A DNA stretch of 64,000 bases from Zoogloea sp016790385 (GTDB taxonomy: Bacteria > Pseudomonadota > Gammaproteobacteria > Burkholderiales > Rhodocyclaceae): assembly GCF_041916735.1 (NCBI RefSeq), contig NZ_JAYRYY010000012.1; one strand, 5' to 3'. Position numbers and translations under genes: made by a program. Position 1 is the first letter of the stretch, and the number at the start of each line of letters is the position of its first letter. Positions 17,792 to 27,129 of this stretch are shown here, one piece after another. The notes below the pieces were generated by a model that saw nothing but the letters and a program-made list of their open reading frames with translations, was not told where the DNA came from and ran no database searches.

Positions 17792-19839
17792 CAGCGGCTT
17801 TGACGAAATTGCCGTTCGCCTGCTGCGCCATCTCGAATGGCAGGACGGTTTCTCGATTGTCTTCCTGTTCGTGGATGAGGTGCAGGCCGAGCGTTTGCGC
17901 TTCTGGCTCAACAAACGCCTCGACTTCGCCGGCCGGCCTCTCCATCGTCTGATTCCGGATGAGCTTCCCGGCGACCCCGCCGGCTTCACCGAGCGGCTCC
18001 TGGCACTCCCGGCCGAACTCCCTGCGCGGGTGCCGGTGTGGGTCGAGACCTTTCGACACCCCGCCGACGCCCACTGGAATGACAGCCGCCGGGTGTTTCT
18101 CGCGCGCCTCAACGAGCGTCGATTCCTGCTTGAGCGCGACTTCGCCCATGCCCTCGTGGTGGTGCTGCCAAGCAGTTTTCGGCAGGAGGCCAGACACATC
18201 GCGCCGGATATCTGGCATGTGAGGGCCTTCAGCGACGCACTGGCGGCGCCGCCAGTTACAGATCTTGCGCCGATGAGTGACGGGCGAGTCCTTGCCCATG
18301 CCATGCGGGCCACTCCCTCCGGCAAGGCTCTTGAGGCTGAGCGCGAATGGGACAGAATTCGCAACTCGTCCCCAGAGCGCATCAATCTCGCAGTGGGCTG
18401 GTCCGCCGTCGATGCCCTGTGCACCGAAGACGGCGCCCTGTTCGATGCCGGGCGGGTGGCGAGCGGAGTGCTTGTGGCAGCGCGTGCCCGGCGGGCCCTT
18501 GCGCCGGGCGATGCGGGGCGTCAGCGCGACCTTGCGGTGTCGCTCAACAAGGTGGGTCAGGTGGCGTGGGCGCGTGGAGCGCTGGATGAGGCGGAAGCGG
18601 CGTACCGTGAAAGTCTGGGCCTTCGCCGTGAGTTGGCGGCGCGGGTGGGTGAGACGCCTGAATCCCTGCGTGACGTGTCGGTGTCGCTGGATAACGTGGG
18701 TCAGGTGGCGTGGGCGCGTGGAGCGCTGGATGAGGCGGAAGCGGCGTACCGTGAAAGTCTGGGCCTTCGCCGTGAGTTGGCGGCGCGGGTGGGTGAGACG
18801 CCTGAATCCCTGCGTGACGTGTCGGTGTCGCTGGATAACGTGGGTCAGGTGGCGTGGGCGCGTGGAGCGCTGGATGAGGCGGAAGCGGCGTACCGTGAAA
18901 GTCTGGGCCTTCGCCGTGAGTTGGCGGCGCGGGTGGGTGAGACGCCTGAATCCCTGCGTGGCGTGTCGGTGTCGCTGGATAACGTGGGGAAGGTCGCGTG
19001 GGCGCGTGGAGCGCTGGATGAGGCGGAAGCGGCGTACCGTGAAAGTCTGGGCCTGAGCCGTGAGTTGGCGGCGCGGGTGGGTGAGACGCCTGAATTCCTG
19101 CGTGACGTGTCGGTGTCGCTCAACAATGTGGGTCAGGTGGCGTGGGCGCGTGGAGCGCTGGATGAGGCGGAAGCGGCGTACCGTGAAAGTCTGGGTCTTC
19201 GCCGTGAGTTGGCGGTGCGGGTGGGTGAGACGCCTGAATCCCTGCGTGACGTGTCGGTGTCGCTCAACAAGGTGGGTCAGGTGGCGTGGGCGCGTGGAGC
19301 GCTGGATGAGGCGGAAGCGGCGTACCGTGAAAGTCTGGGCCTNNNNNNNNNNNNNNNNNNNNNNNNNNNNNNNNNNNNNNNNNNNNNNNNNNNNNNNNNN
19401 NNNNNNNNNNNNNNNNNNNNNNNNNNNNNNNNNNNNNNNNNNGCGGGTGGGTGAGACGCCTGAATCCCTGCGTGACGTGTCGGTGTCGCTCAACAAGGTG
19501 GGTCAGGTGGCGTGGGCGCGTGGAGCGCTGGATGAGGCGGAAGCGGCGTACCGTGAAAGTCTGGGCCTTCGCCGTGAGTTGGCGGCGCGTAGCCCTGATC
19601 TGCCCAGCGCCCAGGACGATCTGGCCGTCAGTCTGATCCTTGTGGGGCAGGGGGATGCCAGCCGTGGCGATTTTGGCCCGCTGCGTGAGGCAGAGGCCAT
19701 CCTCAGTCAGTTGCTGGCCCGTTGCGGAGACAATCCAGACTATCGCAGCCATTGGGAGTGGTGCACGCGACTGCTGGCGGAGGCTTCCGGCAAACCCGAT
19801 CCAGATCAAGGAAACGACTTGGACGGAGCGGCACACTGA
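17772..19839 (+). CDS. TPR-repeat protein with unclassified N-terminal domain (contains assembly gap)
   Basis: About 190 N-terminal residues of unrecognised fold (DEVQAERLRFWLNKRLD, ALVVVLPSSFRQEARHI), a linker, then kinesin-light-chain-type tetratricopeptide repeats of 48 residues (core VAWARGALDEAEAAYRESLG). Six copies precede the gap, the sixth cut short, and one full copy plus a degenerate copy follow; the protein ends DPDQGNDLDGAAH. The reading frame shifts by one base across the 100-N gap, so the coding length is unknown. TPR arrays bind proteins. The gene overlaps the ATPase gene by 20 bp, so the two probably form one system. Confidence 0.75.
18525..19614 (+). repeat. 144-bp tandem repeats encoding TPR units
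   Basis: Near-identical in-frame 144-bp units begin at 18525, 18669, 18813, 18957, 19101, 19245 (cut by the N run) and 19471. Units 2 and 3 are almost identical in sequence; units 4 and 5 carry a few substitutions. The very low divergence at DNA level suggests recent duplication or homogenisation and explains why assembly failed here. True copy number is unknown. Confidence 0.95.
19343..19442. other. Assembly gap (100 N) inside the tandem repeat
   Basis: Exactly 100 N, the usual placeholder for a gap of unknown size. By the repeat pattern, the missing piece should be 18 bp plus a whole number of 144-bp units; 100 bp fits neither the frame nor the period. Confidence 0.97.
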
Positions 19840-19887
19840 CGATACCCGACAAATTCAGTCGGACTTTATCGAACCCCAGGAGCCCCC

Positions 19888-20154
19888 ATGCAAACCATCC
19901 ACGTCTGCAATCACACCACCCCGGAAGCCATCTACCCCTTCGATGCCCGGGGTATTGCCAAGCGCTTTCGTCATGCGGCGATCTTTGGCGCCCTGGATGC
20001 CCTGGTGCCGGGCGAGGTGATGCAGTTTTGCAATGACCACGACCCGCTGCCGCTGCTGGGGCAATTGCAGCAGCGCTACGGCGACAAGGTGAGTATCACC
20101 TATCGCCAGCGCGAGCCGGGCGCCATTGTGATCGACTTTGCCCGGGTCGGCTGA
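19888..20154 (+). CDS. DUF2249 (TusA-like) protein
   Basis: 88 residues with the DUF2249 start TIHV and the DARGI segment, and the FCNDHDPLPLLGQLQQRY region typical of this SirA/TusA-like fold. AGGAG precedes the ATG. DUF2249 proteins are frequent near nitrate/NO respiration genes, but their biochemical role is unproven. Its stop is followed within 7 bp by the end of the convergent HPP gene. Confidence 0.88.
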   Translation: MQTIHVCNHTTPEAIYPFDARGIAKRFRHAAIFGALDALVPGEVMQFCNDHDPLPLLGQLQQRYGDKVSITYRQREPGAIVIDFARVG

Positions 20155-20160
20155 AGCGGC

Positions 20161-21354
20161 TTACAGGCGGTCGTTACGCACGTAGGCGAGGGCCTCGTGC
20201 CGGAAGAGCACTGCCGTCATGTGGGGGCGGCTGATCACACCGGTCAGCCGCCCCTGCCCGTCTACCACCGGTAGCAGGGTTTGCCCGTTGCTCGACAGGA
20301 TCTCCGCCGCCAGGGCGATGCCGTCCGATTCACGCACCATGCGCAGCCCATGGCGTGCGGCCTGCATGATCTGTCCGACCACTTCGGGCTTGTCGCTGGA
20401 GGGGCCCGGTGTGGGGCGCAGCAGGCGGCGGACCTTGTCTCCCACCCGAGTCGTTTCCGCGGGCTCCACGTGACGCAGGAAATCTTCCAGGCTCAGCACG
20501 CCTTCGAGCCGACCGGTCCGGTCCACCACGGGGAGGGCGTCAGCCCGATGGACGCGCATCAGGCGCCAGGCCTCGTTGAGGTCGGTGGCAAAGCTCAGGC
20601 TGACGGGGGCTGGCCGGGCAATGGCGCCGCAGGTGAGCAGCACGTGGCGGTGAAAGGCGTGTCTGGCGGCCCGGCCAAAGACCTCGGTCAGGTCGTCCTC
20701 GCTCACGTCCAGGTAGGTGTCCATCTCCTGCAATGCGGCGGCCAGGTCGGGCTGGCTGATCCCCGATGTCGGCGGTCGGGGCTGGCCGGGCTGGGTCACC
20801 GGCGGTGAGCACAGGGGGTAGCGACGACAGGGCAGGGCGTTGTTGACGGCCGTGGCGGCGATCAGCATGGCCAGCACGTTCCAGCCCACGGCGGCCAAGC
20901 CGGTGCCCGCATCCTGCCCTTGCAGGGCATGGGCAGTCATGACCAGGGCCATGGCACCACCAGGTGGATGGATGCAGCGCAGCCAGCCCATCATGCCTAC
21001 CGACAAACCCACGGCCACGGCTGCGGCGAGAAAGGGCGAGCTGATCCATGTGCCGCAGGCCAGGCCGGTGAGGGCCGGGAGCAGCAGGCCGCCGGCCACC
21101 GACCAGGGCTGGGCGAGAGGCGAGTGGGGTAAGGTGAACAGGATGACGGCGGTGGCCCCCAGGGGCGCAAGGGCACGCCGGGCCTCCGGGGCAACCGGTG
21201 CCACGAACAGCACGGCCTCGTAGATGAGCAGGCCGATCAGCGCCGCCAGGGCACTGCGCAGGCGCTCAGCCCGGGACAGGGGCGCCGCGTCGGCAATGAG
21301 ATAGCGGCGGGCAAAGCGGGTGAGGGGGGCAGGGGGGCTACGCTGACCATCCAT
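20161..21354 (-). CDS. HPP-family membrane protein with C-terminal CBS domain pair
   Basis: 397 residues: an N-terminal HPP domain of about four to five membrane helices with the eponymous CIHPPGGA motif (about residue 130), then a cytosolic tail with two CBS domains (about 240-390). HPP proteins have been linked to nitrite transport in plastids and cyanobacteria, so a nitrogen-oxyanion role is plausible but unproven. The CBS pair suggests nucleotide control. Confidence 0.88.
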   Translation of the reverse strand: MDGQRSPPAPLTRFARRYLIADAAPLSRAERLRSALAALIGLLIYEAVLFVAPVAPEARRALAPLGATAVILFTLPHSPLAQPWSVAGGLLLPALTGLACGTWISSPFLAAAVAVGLSVGMMGWLRCIHPPGGAMALVMTAHALQGQDAGTGLAAVGWNVLAMLIAATAVNNALPCRRYPLCSPPVTQPGQPRPPTSGISQPDLAAALQEMDTYLDVSEDDLTEVFGRAARHAFHRHVLLTCGAIARPAPVSLSFATDLNEAWRLMRVHRADALPVVDRTGRLEGVLSLEDFLRHVEPAETTRVGDKVRRLLRPTPGPSSDKPEVVGQIMQAARHGLRMVRESDGIALAAEILSSNGQTLLPVVDGQGRLTGVISRPHMTAVLFRHEALAYVRNDRL

Positions 21355-21420
21355 CGGGTGGGGTATCCGGAAGCTCGGATCGGCACTCTAGGCATGGATC
21401 GCCTCGCCAGGCCTTGATCC

Positions 21421-22581
21421 GTGATTGCTCGGCATGAACAAGATGAAAGGATGTGGGTAGTGCTGATTTATCTGGGATGTTGCGCGGTGCTGGCCTTTGC
21501 GTTGGCAATCGGGCTGGCCGTTCTGGGGGCAGCCCCGGCCGCGGCGGCCCATGCGGCCTTTGCGGTGGGGGCGATGCCCCTTGTGTTTGCCGCCATGGGC
21601 CACTTTGTGCCGGTGCTCACCCGCAGCGGTGGCGCCAGCGGCACGGTGCACCGGTTGCCCCTGGTGATGCAGGGGGCCGGCCTGCTGGCCCTGGGTGCCC
21701 TGGGGGGCTGGCTTCCGGGCTGGGCGCTGCATGGCGCGGTGAGCCTTGGTGTGGTGGCGACGGTGGTCTTTCTGGCGTGGGTGCTGGGCAAAGCGCGCAA
21801 GGCCCTGGGGCGGCCCCATCCTGGCTTGCGCTGGTATGTGGCGGCCCTGGGCTGCCTGGTCCTGGCGCTGGTGGTCATCGGGGTCGGGCTGGTGTGGCCA
21901 CCGGCCTACCGTCTGGCGCGGCTGGCGCATCTGCACCTCAATACCCTCGGTTTCATCGGACTGAGCGCCATCGGCACCCTGCATGTGCTGATGCCCACGG
22001 CCCTCGGCCGGCCCGACCCCCTGGCCGCCACGCGCCTGACCCGGCAACTGCCGTGGATGCTGGCGGGCATTGCCGGTGCGGCCGTGGCGGGCGGCCTGCC
22101 CTGGCTGGGGCCGGTGGCGGCGGTCCTGGTCGGCGGGGTGATGGTGGCAACGCTGGTCGGGTGGTGGAGGGTCCATGGCTGGGCGCGTCTATGTGGCGAT
22201 GGTGCGACGGCCTCCCTGCTGGTGGCCGGTGTTGGCTTGGTCGTTCTCTGTGGGGCGGGTGCCCTTCACGGGCTCGCGCTCATGCCCGGGCGGGCGGCCG
22301 TGGCAGGGTTCTTTGCCGGCTTCCTGCTGCCCCTGGTGACCGGGGCGCTGTCCCAGCTTTTGCCTGTGTGGTGTCATCCCGGCCCGGTCACCCCGGCCCG
22401 CACGCGGCTGCGCGGGATACTCACGCGGCAGGGGCGTATCCGGGCGCTGTTGTTTCTGGCTGCCGGACTGCTCCTGTTGGCGGGGCAGGTGTCAGGCGCG
22501 GCCCTGGCCGCACTCGGTGTTGCCCTCTTTGCCCTGCCTTTGCTGCGGGGGCTGCTGACGGTGCCTGCGGGCGGTGAGTGA
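21421..22581 (+). CDS. Polytopic membrane protein, weakly like NnrS / haem-copper subunit I
   Basis: 386 residues, about ten to twelve hydrophobic helices. Histidine-bearing segments such as AMGHFVPVLTRSG and RLAHLHLNTLGFIGLSAIG resemble the helices of NnrS and haem-copper oxidase subunit I-like proteins, which bind haem or copper. The start is a GTG; an ATG at 21451 (MWVVLIYLG) is equally possible, and neither has a good Shine-Dalgarno. The neighbouring HPP and DUF2249 genes suggest nitrogen-oxide respiration. Specific function not recognised. Confidence 0.65.
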   Translation: MIARHEQDERMWVVLIYLGCCAVLAFALAIGLAVLGAAPAAAAHAAFAVGAMPLVFAAMGHFVPVLTRSGGASGTVHRLPLVMQGAGLLALGALGGWLPGWALHGAVSLGVVATVVFLAWVLGKARKALGRPHPGLRWYVAALGCLVLALVVIGVGLVWPPAYRLARLAHLHLNTLGFIGLSAIGTLHVLMPTALGRPDPLAATRLTRQLPWMLAGIAGAAVAGGLPWLGPVAAVLVGGVMVATLVGWWRVHGWARLCGDGATASLLVAGVGLVVLCGAGALHGLALMPGRAAVAGFFAGFLLPLVTGALSQLLPVWCHPGPVTPARTRLRGILTRQGRIRALLFLAAGLLLLAGQVSGAALAALGVALFALPLLRGLLTVPAGGE

Positions 22582-22661
22582 TCCCGGCCCGACCCGGCCG
22601 CCAAGGGCTGCGCTGCCTGTGCTATCTTCCAAGGCCTTCCGTTTCCAACTCGGCGAGAACC

Positions 22662-24101
22662 ATGCGCTATATCTCCACCCGCGGCCAGTCTGCTCCCCAA
22701 TCCTTCTGTGACATCCTCCTTGGCGGTCTGGCGCCGGATGGCGGCCTGTATCTGCCGGAGAGCTACCCGCAGATCAGTCGCGCCGACCTGGATGCCTGGC
22801 GGACCCTGTCCTACGCCGAGCTGGCCTTCGCCATCCTGTCCAGGTTCATCGATGACATCCCCGCGGCCGACCTGAAGGCCATCTGCGACAAGACCTACAC
22901 CGCCGAGGTGTATGGCTATGTGCGCGACGGGGCCAAGGCGGCCGAGATCACCCCGGTGCACTGGCTGGAGCCGGGCCGGCTGGGCCTGCTGGAGCTGTCC
23001 AACGGTCCGACCCTGGCCTTCAAGGACATGGCCATGCAGCTCTTGGGCAACCTGTTCGAATACGTGCTCGACAAGCGCGGCGAGCAGATCAACATTCTCG
23101 GTGCCACCTCCGGCGACACCGGCTCGGCGGCCGAATACGCCATGCGCGGCAAGCATGGCGTGCGCGTCTTCATGCTCTCGCCCCATGGCCGCATGAGCGC
23201 CTTCCAGCGCGCCCAGATGTATTCCCTCCAGGACGAAAACATCTTCAACATCGCCGTGCGCGGCATGTTTGACGACGCCCAGGATGTGGTTAAGGCGGTT
23301 TCCAACGACCACGCCTACAAGGCAAAGTACAAGATCGGCGCCGTCAATTCCATCAACTGGGGTCGCGTGGCCGCCCAGGTGGTGTACTACTTCAAGGGCT
23401 ATTTTGCCGGCACCGGCAGCAACGACGAGAAGCTGGACTTCGTGGTGCCGTCGGGCAACTTCGGCAACATCTGCGCCGGCCACATCGCCCGCCAGATGGG
23501 CTTGCCGGTGGGCCGCCTGATCCTCGCGACCAACGAGAACGACGTGCTGGACGAGTTCTTCCGTACCGGCGTGTATCGCCCCCGCAACACCGCCGAGACC
23601 CACGCCACTTCCAGCCCGTCCATGGACATCTCGAAGGCCTCCAACTTCGAACGTTTCGTGTTCGACCTGGTGGGTCGTGACGGCGCCAAAGTGCGCGAGC
23701 TGTGGAGCAAGGTGGACGCGGGCGGTGCCTTCGATCTGTCTGGCTCCGCCGAATTCGCGGGCATCGGCCAGTATGGTTTCACCTCCGGCAGCAGCAACCA
23801 TGCCGACCGTCTGGCCACCATCCGCCGGGCCGACAAGGACTACGCCACGGTGATCGACACCCATACTGCCGACGGCCTCAAGGTGGCCCTGGAGCAGCGT
23901 GACCCAGCCGTGCCGATGCTGGTGCTGGAAACCGCCCAGCCGGCCAAATTTGAAGACACCATCGTCGAGGCCCTGGGACGCAAGCCGGCACGCCCGGCCG
24001 GACTGGAGAATATCGAGGCGCTGCCCCAGCGTGTGGAAGTGATGGATGTGGATGCCGAAGCCATCAAGGCCTTGATCGCCCGGGTGGTGGACGCCGGCTG
24101 A
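22662..24101 (+). CDS. thrC: Threonine synthase
   Basis: 479 residues: ThrC N-terminal domain starting MRYISTRGQSAPQSF, the PLP lysine in PTLAFKDMAMQ, and the phosphate-binding ATSGDTGSA loop. It converts O-phosphohomoserine to threonine. Length and motifs match the long proteobacterial ThrC. It would normally be in one operon with hom; here it must have its own promoter or be read from the accessory genes upstream. A strong bidirectional terminator follows. Confidence 0.97.
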   Translation: MRYISTRGQSAPQSFCDILLGGLAPDGGLYLPESYPQISRADLDAWRTLSYAELAFAILSRFIDDIPAADLKAICDKTYTAEVYGYVRDGAKAAEITPVHWLEPGRLGLLELSNGPTLAFKDMAMQLLGNLFEYVLDKRGEQINILGATSGDTGSAAEYAMRGKHGVRVFMLSPHGRMSAFQRAQMYSLQDENIFNIAVRGMFDDAQDVVKAVSNDHAYKAKYKIGAVNSINWGRVAAQVVYYFKGYFAGTGSNDEKLDFVVPSGNFGNICAGHIARQMGLPVGRLILATNENDVLDEFFRTGVYRPRNTAETHATSSPSMDISKASNFERFVFDLVGRDGAKVRELWSKVDAGGAFDLSGSAEFAGIGQYGFTSGSSNHADRLATIRRADKDYATVIDTHTADGLKVALEQRDPAVPMLVLETAQPAKFEDTIVEALGRKPARPAGLENIEALPQRVEVMDVDAEAIKALIARVVDAG

Positions 24102-24122
24102 TGCCTGAGCGCTCTTCCCCAT

Positions 24123-24157
24123 GAAAAATGGCCCCGGATGTCCGGGGCCATTTTTTT
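24123..24157. terminator. Bidirectional terminator between thrC and the TonB receptor gene
   Basis: Stem GGCCCCGGA/TCCGGGGCC with a 2-nt TG loop, flanked by AAAAAT on the left and ATTTTTTT on the right, so it gives a U-tract on both strands. It ends both converging genes. Confidence 0.93.
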
Positions 24158-24198
24158 GGCGTGGAGTCGGCTGCATCCGACCCCACTAAACGCCCGCC

Positions 24199-26310
24199 TT
24201 ACCAGGTGTAGCGGGCATTAACCCCGGCCATCCAGTTGCGGCCCGGGGCAGGCTCGTAGTAGCGGCCATTGGCGTCGCCCACCACCACCGAGCCCACGTA
24301 GTTGCGGTCGAAGAGGTTGTCCAGGCGGGCAAACTCGGTGAAGCGCCAGGCGCCGGCCTGCTGCTGGGCGGTGAGGCGCAGGTTGGCGATGAAGTAGGAG
24401 GGGGCCGGCAGCTGGCTGTTGGTGTCCTCCACATAGACCTTGCTGCGATACACACCCTCCACGGTGCCGGTGATGGACGGGGTGACTTTCCAGGCCAGAT
24501 CGCCGAACACGGTGGTGCGGGGGATGCCGGGCATCAGCTTGCCGGCGGACACCAGGGTGTTGGCGTTGCCGCTGCGGAAGTCTTCATCGTAGATGGCGCG
24601 CAGGTGCGACACGGCAAATCGGCTGCTCAGGTCACGCCGCCAGGCGGTGTCGAAGGAGGCTTCGACGCCCTGGCGCAGGGTCTTGCCGGCGTTCTTGTAG
24701 CTGGTGCGCCCGCCGGTGGCGGCGTCCACCACCAGTTCGTCTTCGGTCTGGATCTGGAAGAAGGCCAGGTTCAGGCGGCTGCTGTTGCCCACAAAGGCCT
24801 TGGCGCCGATCTCGTAGTGCTCGCTCTTCGAGGGGTTGAGGCCGAAGTTGAAGCTGCCGCCGCTGCCCGAGTAGAACATCTCGTTGAGGGTTGGCGTCTC
24901 GAAGCCGCGGCCGGCGCTGGCGTACAGGTTGACGGCCGGGTTGAGCTTGTAGACCACGCCCAGTACCGGCGTCGTCTTGCTGTAATCCTTGCGGCCGCTG
25001 TCGTCGCCATTGATGCCGACGAAGTATTGGTCGTCCACCTTGAATTTGACCCGGCTGTGGCGCACGCCGGCGGTAAGTGCCCAGTCGCCCCGCGCCCATT
25101 CGGTCTGCACGTAGGGGTCGAGGCTTTCGACACTGTCGGTTTCGTTGCGGCGCAGGCGACCCTTCACACCGAGGGTGGTACCGACAAAGTTTTCGTAGCC
25201 CTTGCGCACGTCCGTGCTGGTGTCCAGGTCGACACCGACGGTGGTTGTGAGCCTGCCGCCCGCCAGATCGCCCACGGCGATGTAGCGGGCGCCGATGCCG
25301 TAGAAGCTGCGGTCGAAGTCTATGATGCCGCCGGAGTGGCGGGCATTGGCCTGGACGGTGCGGGGGATGGATTGGTACTGGATCACGCTGCGCTGGCCGC
25401 TGTAGGCGGACAGTTGCAGGGTATCGCGGCCGATACGGCGCTCGTAGGCGACGCCGGCCTGGAGGTGGTCGATGCTCTTGCGGGTGTTGTAGTCCAGCGC
25501 AGCCTGATCGACGCCGCGCGGATTGCTCTTGTAGGCATTCCAGGAAAGGCCTAGCGGGTCCTGGGTGTTGTGCTGCCACAGGCCGTTGACGGTGAAGGTC
25601 AGCTTGCTGACATCGTCGGGCTTGCCGGTGAGCTTGAGGAAGGCCTGGTCGCGGGTGGCGGCGGAGTGGTCGCGGTAGCCGTTGGTGTCAAAGCGTGAGG
25701 CATTGAAGACGTAGCCCAGCCCGCCAGCCTTGCCCTGGGCGCCCAGATCGGCCTTGGTGGTGCCGTAACTGCCGGCGGCGAAGCCACCTTCCACGCTGGG
25801 GCGGTCTTCGGGTTCGCGGGTGAATAGCTGGATCACACCGCCCGAGTGGTTGCCATAGACGGCGGAGTAGGGGCCGCGCAGCACTTCCATGCGTTCGGCC
25901 ACGTCCAGGTTGAAGGTGGCGGCCTGGCCCTGGCCGTCGGGCATGCTCGCCGGGATGCCGTCGGCGATCAGCTTGACACCACGCACGCCAAAGGCGGAGC
26001 GGGCACCAAAACCGCGGGTGGAAATCTGTAGGTCCTGGGCGTAGTTCTGGCGGTTGTTGGCCACCACGCCGGGCACGGCGATGAGAGCTTCGGAGGCATT
26101 CACCCGGGGCTGGCCGGCGGTGATCTGCTCCCGGTCGAGCACGTCGATGGCCGCCGGCAGATCGAAGCTTGCGGCTTCGGCGCGGCTGCCGGTGACCACC
26201 ACCGGGTTGAGGGTGAGGCTGGGATTGTCAGCGGCCTGGGCTGCCGTGGCGCCGCCGAGGGCGGCGGCAAGGGCGATGGCGAGGGGGTGTGGGGTGAAGC
26301 GGGGCGGCAT
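24199..26310 (-). CDS. TonB-dependent outer-membrane receptor
   Basis: 703 residues: Sec signal peptide (ALAAALGGATAAQAAD), a TonB-box-like VVVTGSRAEA, a plug domain (about 50-165) with RGFGARSAFGVRG and VEVLRGPYSAVYG-type signature, then a 22-strand beta-barrel ending in an aromatic residue (RYTW). Family layout is that of FecA-like siderophore or metal-chelate receptors; the ligand cannot be told. No Fur box or riboswitch was recognised upstream. No ExbBD or ABC genes adjoin it. Confidence 0.93.
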   Translation of the reverse strand: MPPRFTPHPLAIALAAALGGATAAQAADNPSLTLNPVVVTGSRAEAASFDLPAAIDVLDREQITAGQPRVNASEALIAVPGVVANNRQNYAQDLQISTRGFGARSAFGVRGVKLIADGIPASMPDGQGQAATFNLDVAERMEVLRGPYSAVYGNHSGGVIQLFTREPEDRPSVEGGFAAGSYGTTKADLGAQGKAGGLGYVFNASRFDTNGYRDHSAATRDQAFLKLTGKPDDVSKLTFTVNGLWQHNTQDPLGLSWNAYKSNPRGVDQAALDYNTRKSIDHLQAGVAYERRIGRDTLQLSAYSGQRSVIQYQSIPRTVQANARHSGGIIDFDRSFYGIGARYIAVGDLAGGRLTTTVGVDLDTSTDVRKGYENFVGTTLGVKGRLRRNETDSVESLDPYVQTEWARGDWALTAGVRHSRVKFKVDDQYFVGINGDDSGRKDYSKTTPVLGVVYKLNPAVNLYASAGRGFETPTLNEMFYSGSGGSFNFGLNPSKSEHYEIGAKAFVGNSSRLNLAFFQIQTEDELVVDAATGGRTSYKNAGKTLRQGVEASFDTAWRRDLSSRFAVSHLRAIYDEDFRSGNANTLVSAGKLMPGIPRTTVFGDLAWKVTPSITGTVEGVYRSKVYVEDTNSQLPAPSYFIANLRLTAQQQAGAWRFTEFARLDNLFDRNYVGSVVVGDANGRYYEPAPGRNWMAGVNARYTW

Positions 26311-26541
26311 GTTTCCTGTCTCCGAAGTCTTGTTCTGGCATGGGCGGGGGCCCGGGCGCGCTGAAGATACCGTGTGTCGGCCAGGCCCGCCTCAAGAAAA
26401 TCATGATTTCCCCCGCCGGCGGCCTTGCCGGGTGCAGGTTAGGGGCTTGCCTGATTGGTCAGGCTTAAACAAAAATTTAAAGTCTGCCGGCACGCTTGCG
26501 GTAGCCTTGCCGGGCTTCGTCATCCGACTGGAATTGCCTTC

Positions 26542-27129
26542 ATGTCCCAACTGATCGGGCGCTTTTTTTTCATTTTATGTAGCGTCGGCGCTGTACTTGT
26601 CCTGGGGGCCTGCGCCAGCCCTCCGGCAAAGGAGCCCCCGGTCAAGCTTGCGGTCGGCCAGACGGATCGCGGCGTGCTTGTGTGGTTGCCCGAGCACATG
26701 CTCTTCGATTTCGGCAAAGCCTCCCTCGATCCCGTGCTGTCGGCGCCCTACATGGATCGCTTGGCCCTGCTGCTCAAGGATAAAACCAACAAATCGGTAT
26801 CGCTGGAGGGGCATACGGATTCCATCGGCGCCGAAAACGCCAATCTCGTGCTGTCGGTGGCCCGTGCCGCCGCGGTGCGCCAGGCGCTTGTGGAGCGCCA
26901 GGTGCCCGAAGCGCGCATCACCGCCGTGGGCTACGGTTATGCCAAGCCCATCGCGCCCAACGATTCAGAAGCGGGGCGACGTCTCAACCGGCGGGTGGAG
27001 ATCATCATCCTTGAAGAAAAGGTGGACATGCTGACCCGGGGTGAGCCTCCAGGCCTGTTCGAGGAAGCTTTCACCAAGCTCAAGGCGGAGCTCGACAAAC
27101 TCTTTCAGTCGAAGGACAAGACGCGATGA
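26542..27129 (+). CDS. OmpA-family lipoprotein
   Basis: 195 residues. The signal peptide ends in lipobox LGAC with Cys24 as the lipid-bearing residue. The OmpA-like peptidoglycan-binding domain (about 55-165) contains LEGHTDSIG, and NRRVEI closes the domain. A charged C-terminal helix follows. It is a likely Pal-like anchor between outer membrane and peptidoglycan. The stop overlaps the next start (ATGA), so it is coupled to the patatin gene. Confidence 0.92.
   Translation: MSQLIGRFFFILCSVGAVLVLGACASPPAKEPPVKLAVGQTDRGVLVWLPEHMLFDFGKASLDPVLSAPYMDRLALLLKDKTNKSVSLEGHTDSIGAENANLVLSVARAAAVRQALVERQVPEARITAVGYGYAKPIAPNDSEAGRRLNRRVEIIILEEKVDMLTRGEPPGLFEEAFTKLKAELDKLFQSKDKTR

Noticed and set aside
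18525..19614. CRISPR array
   Set aside because: The 144-bp units are contiguous, in frame and coding, with no spacers.
17772..19839. True frameshift in the TPR gene
   Set aside because: The frame change lies exactly at the 100-N placeholder and vanishes if the gap is 18 + 144n bp.
26311..26541. Cobalamin riboswitch or Fur box upstream of the TonB receptor
   Set aside because: I looked on both strands of this gap and saw no B12-box-like or Fur-like palindrome.
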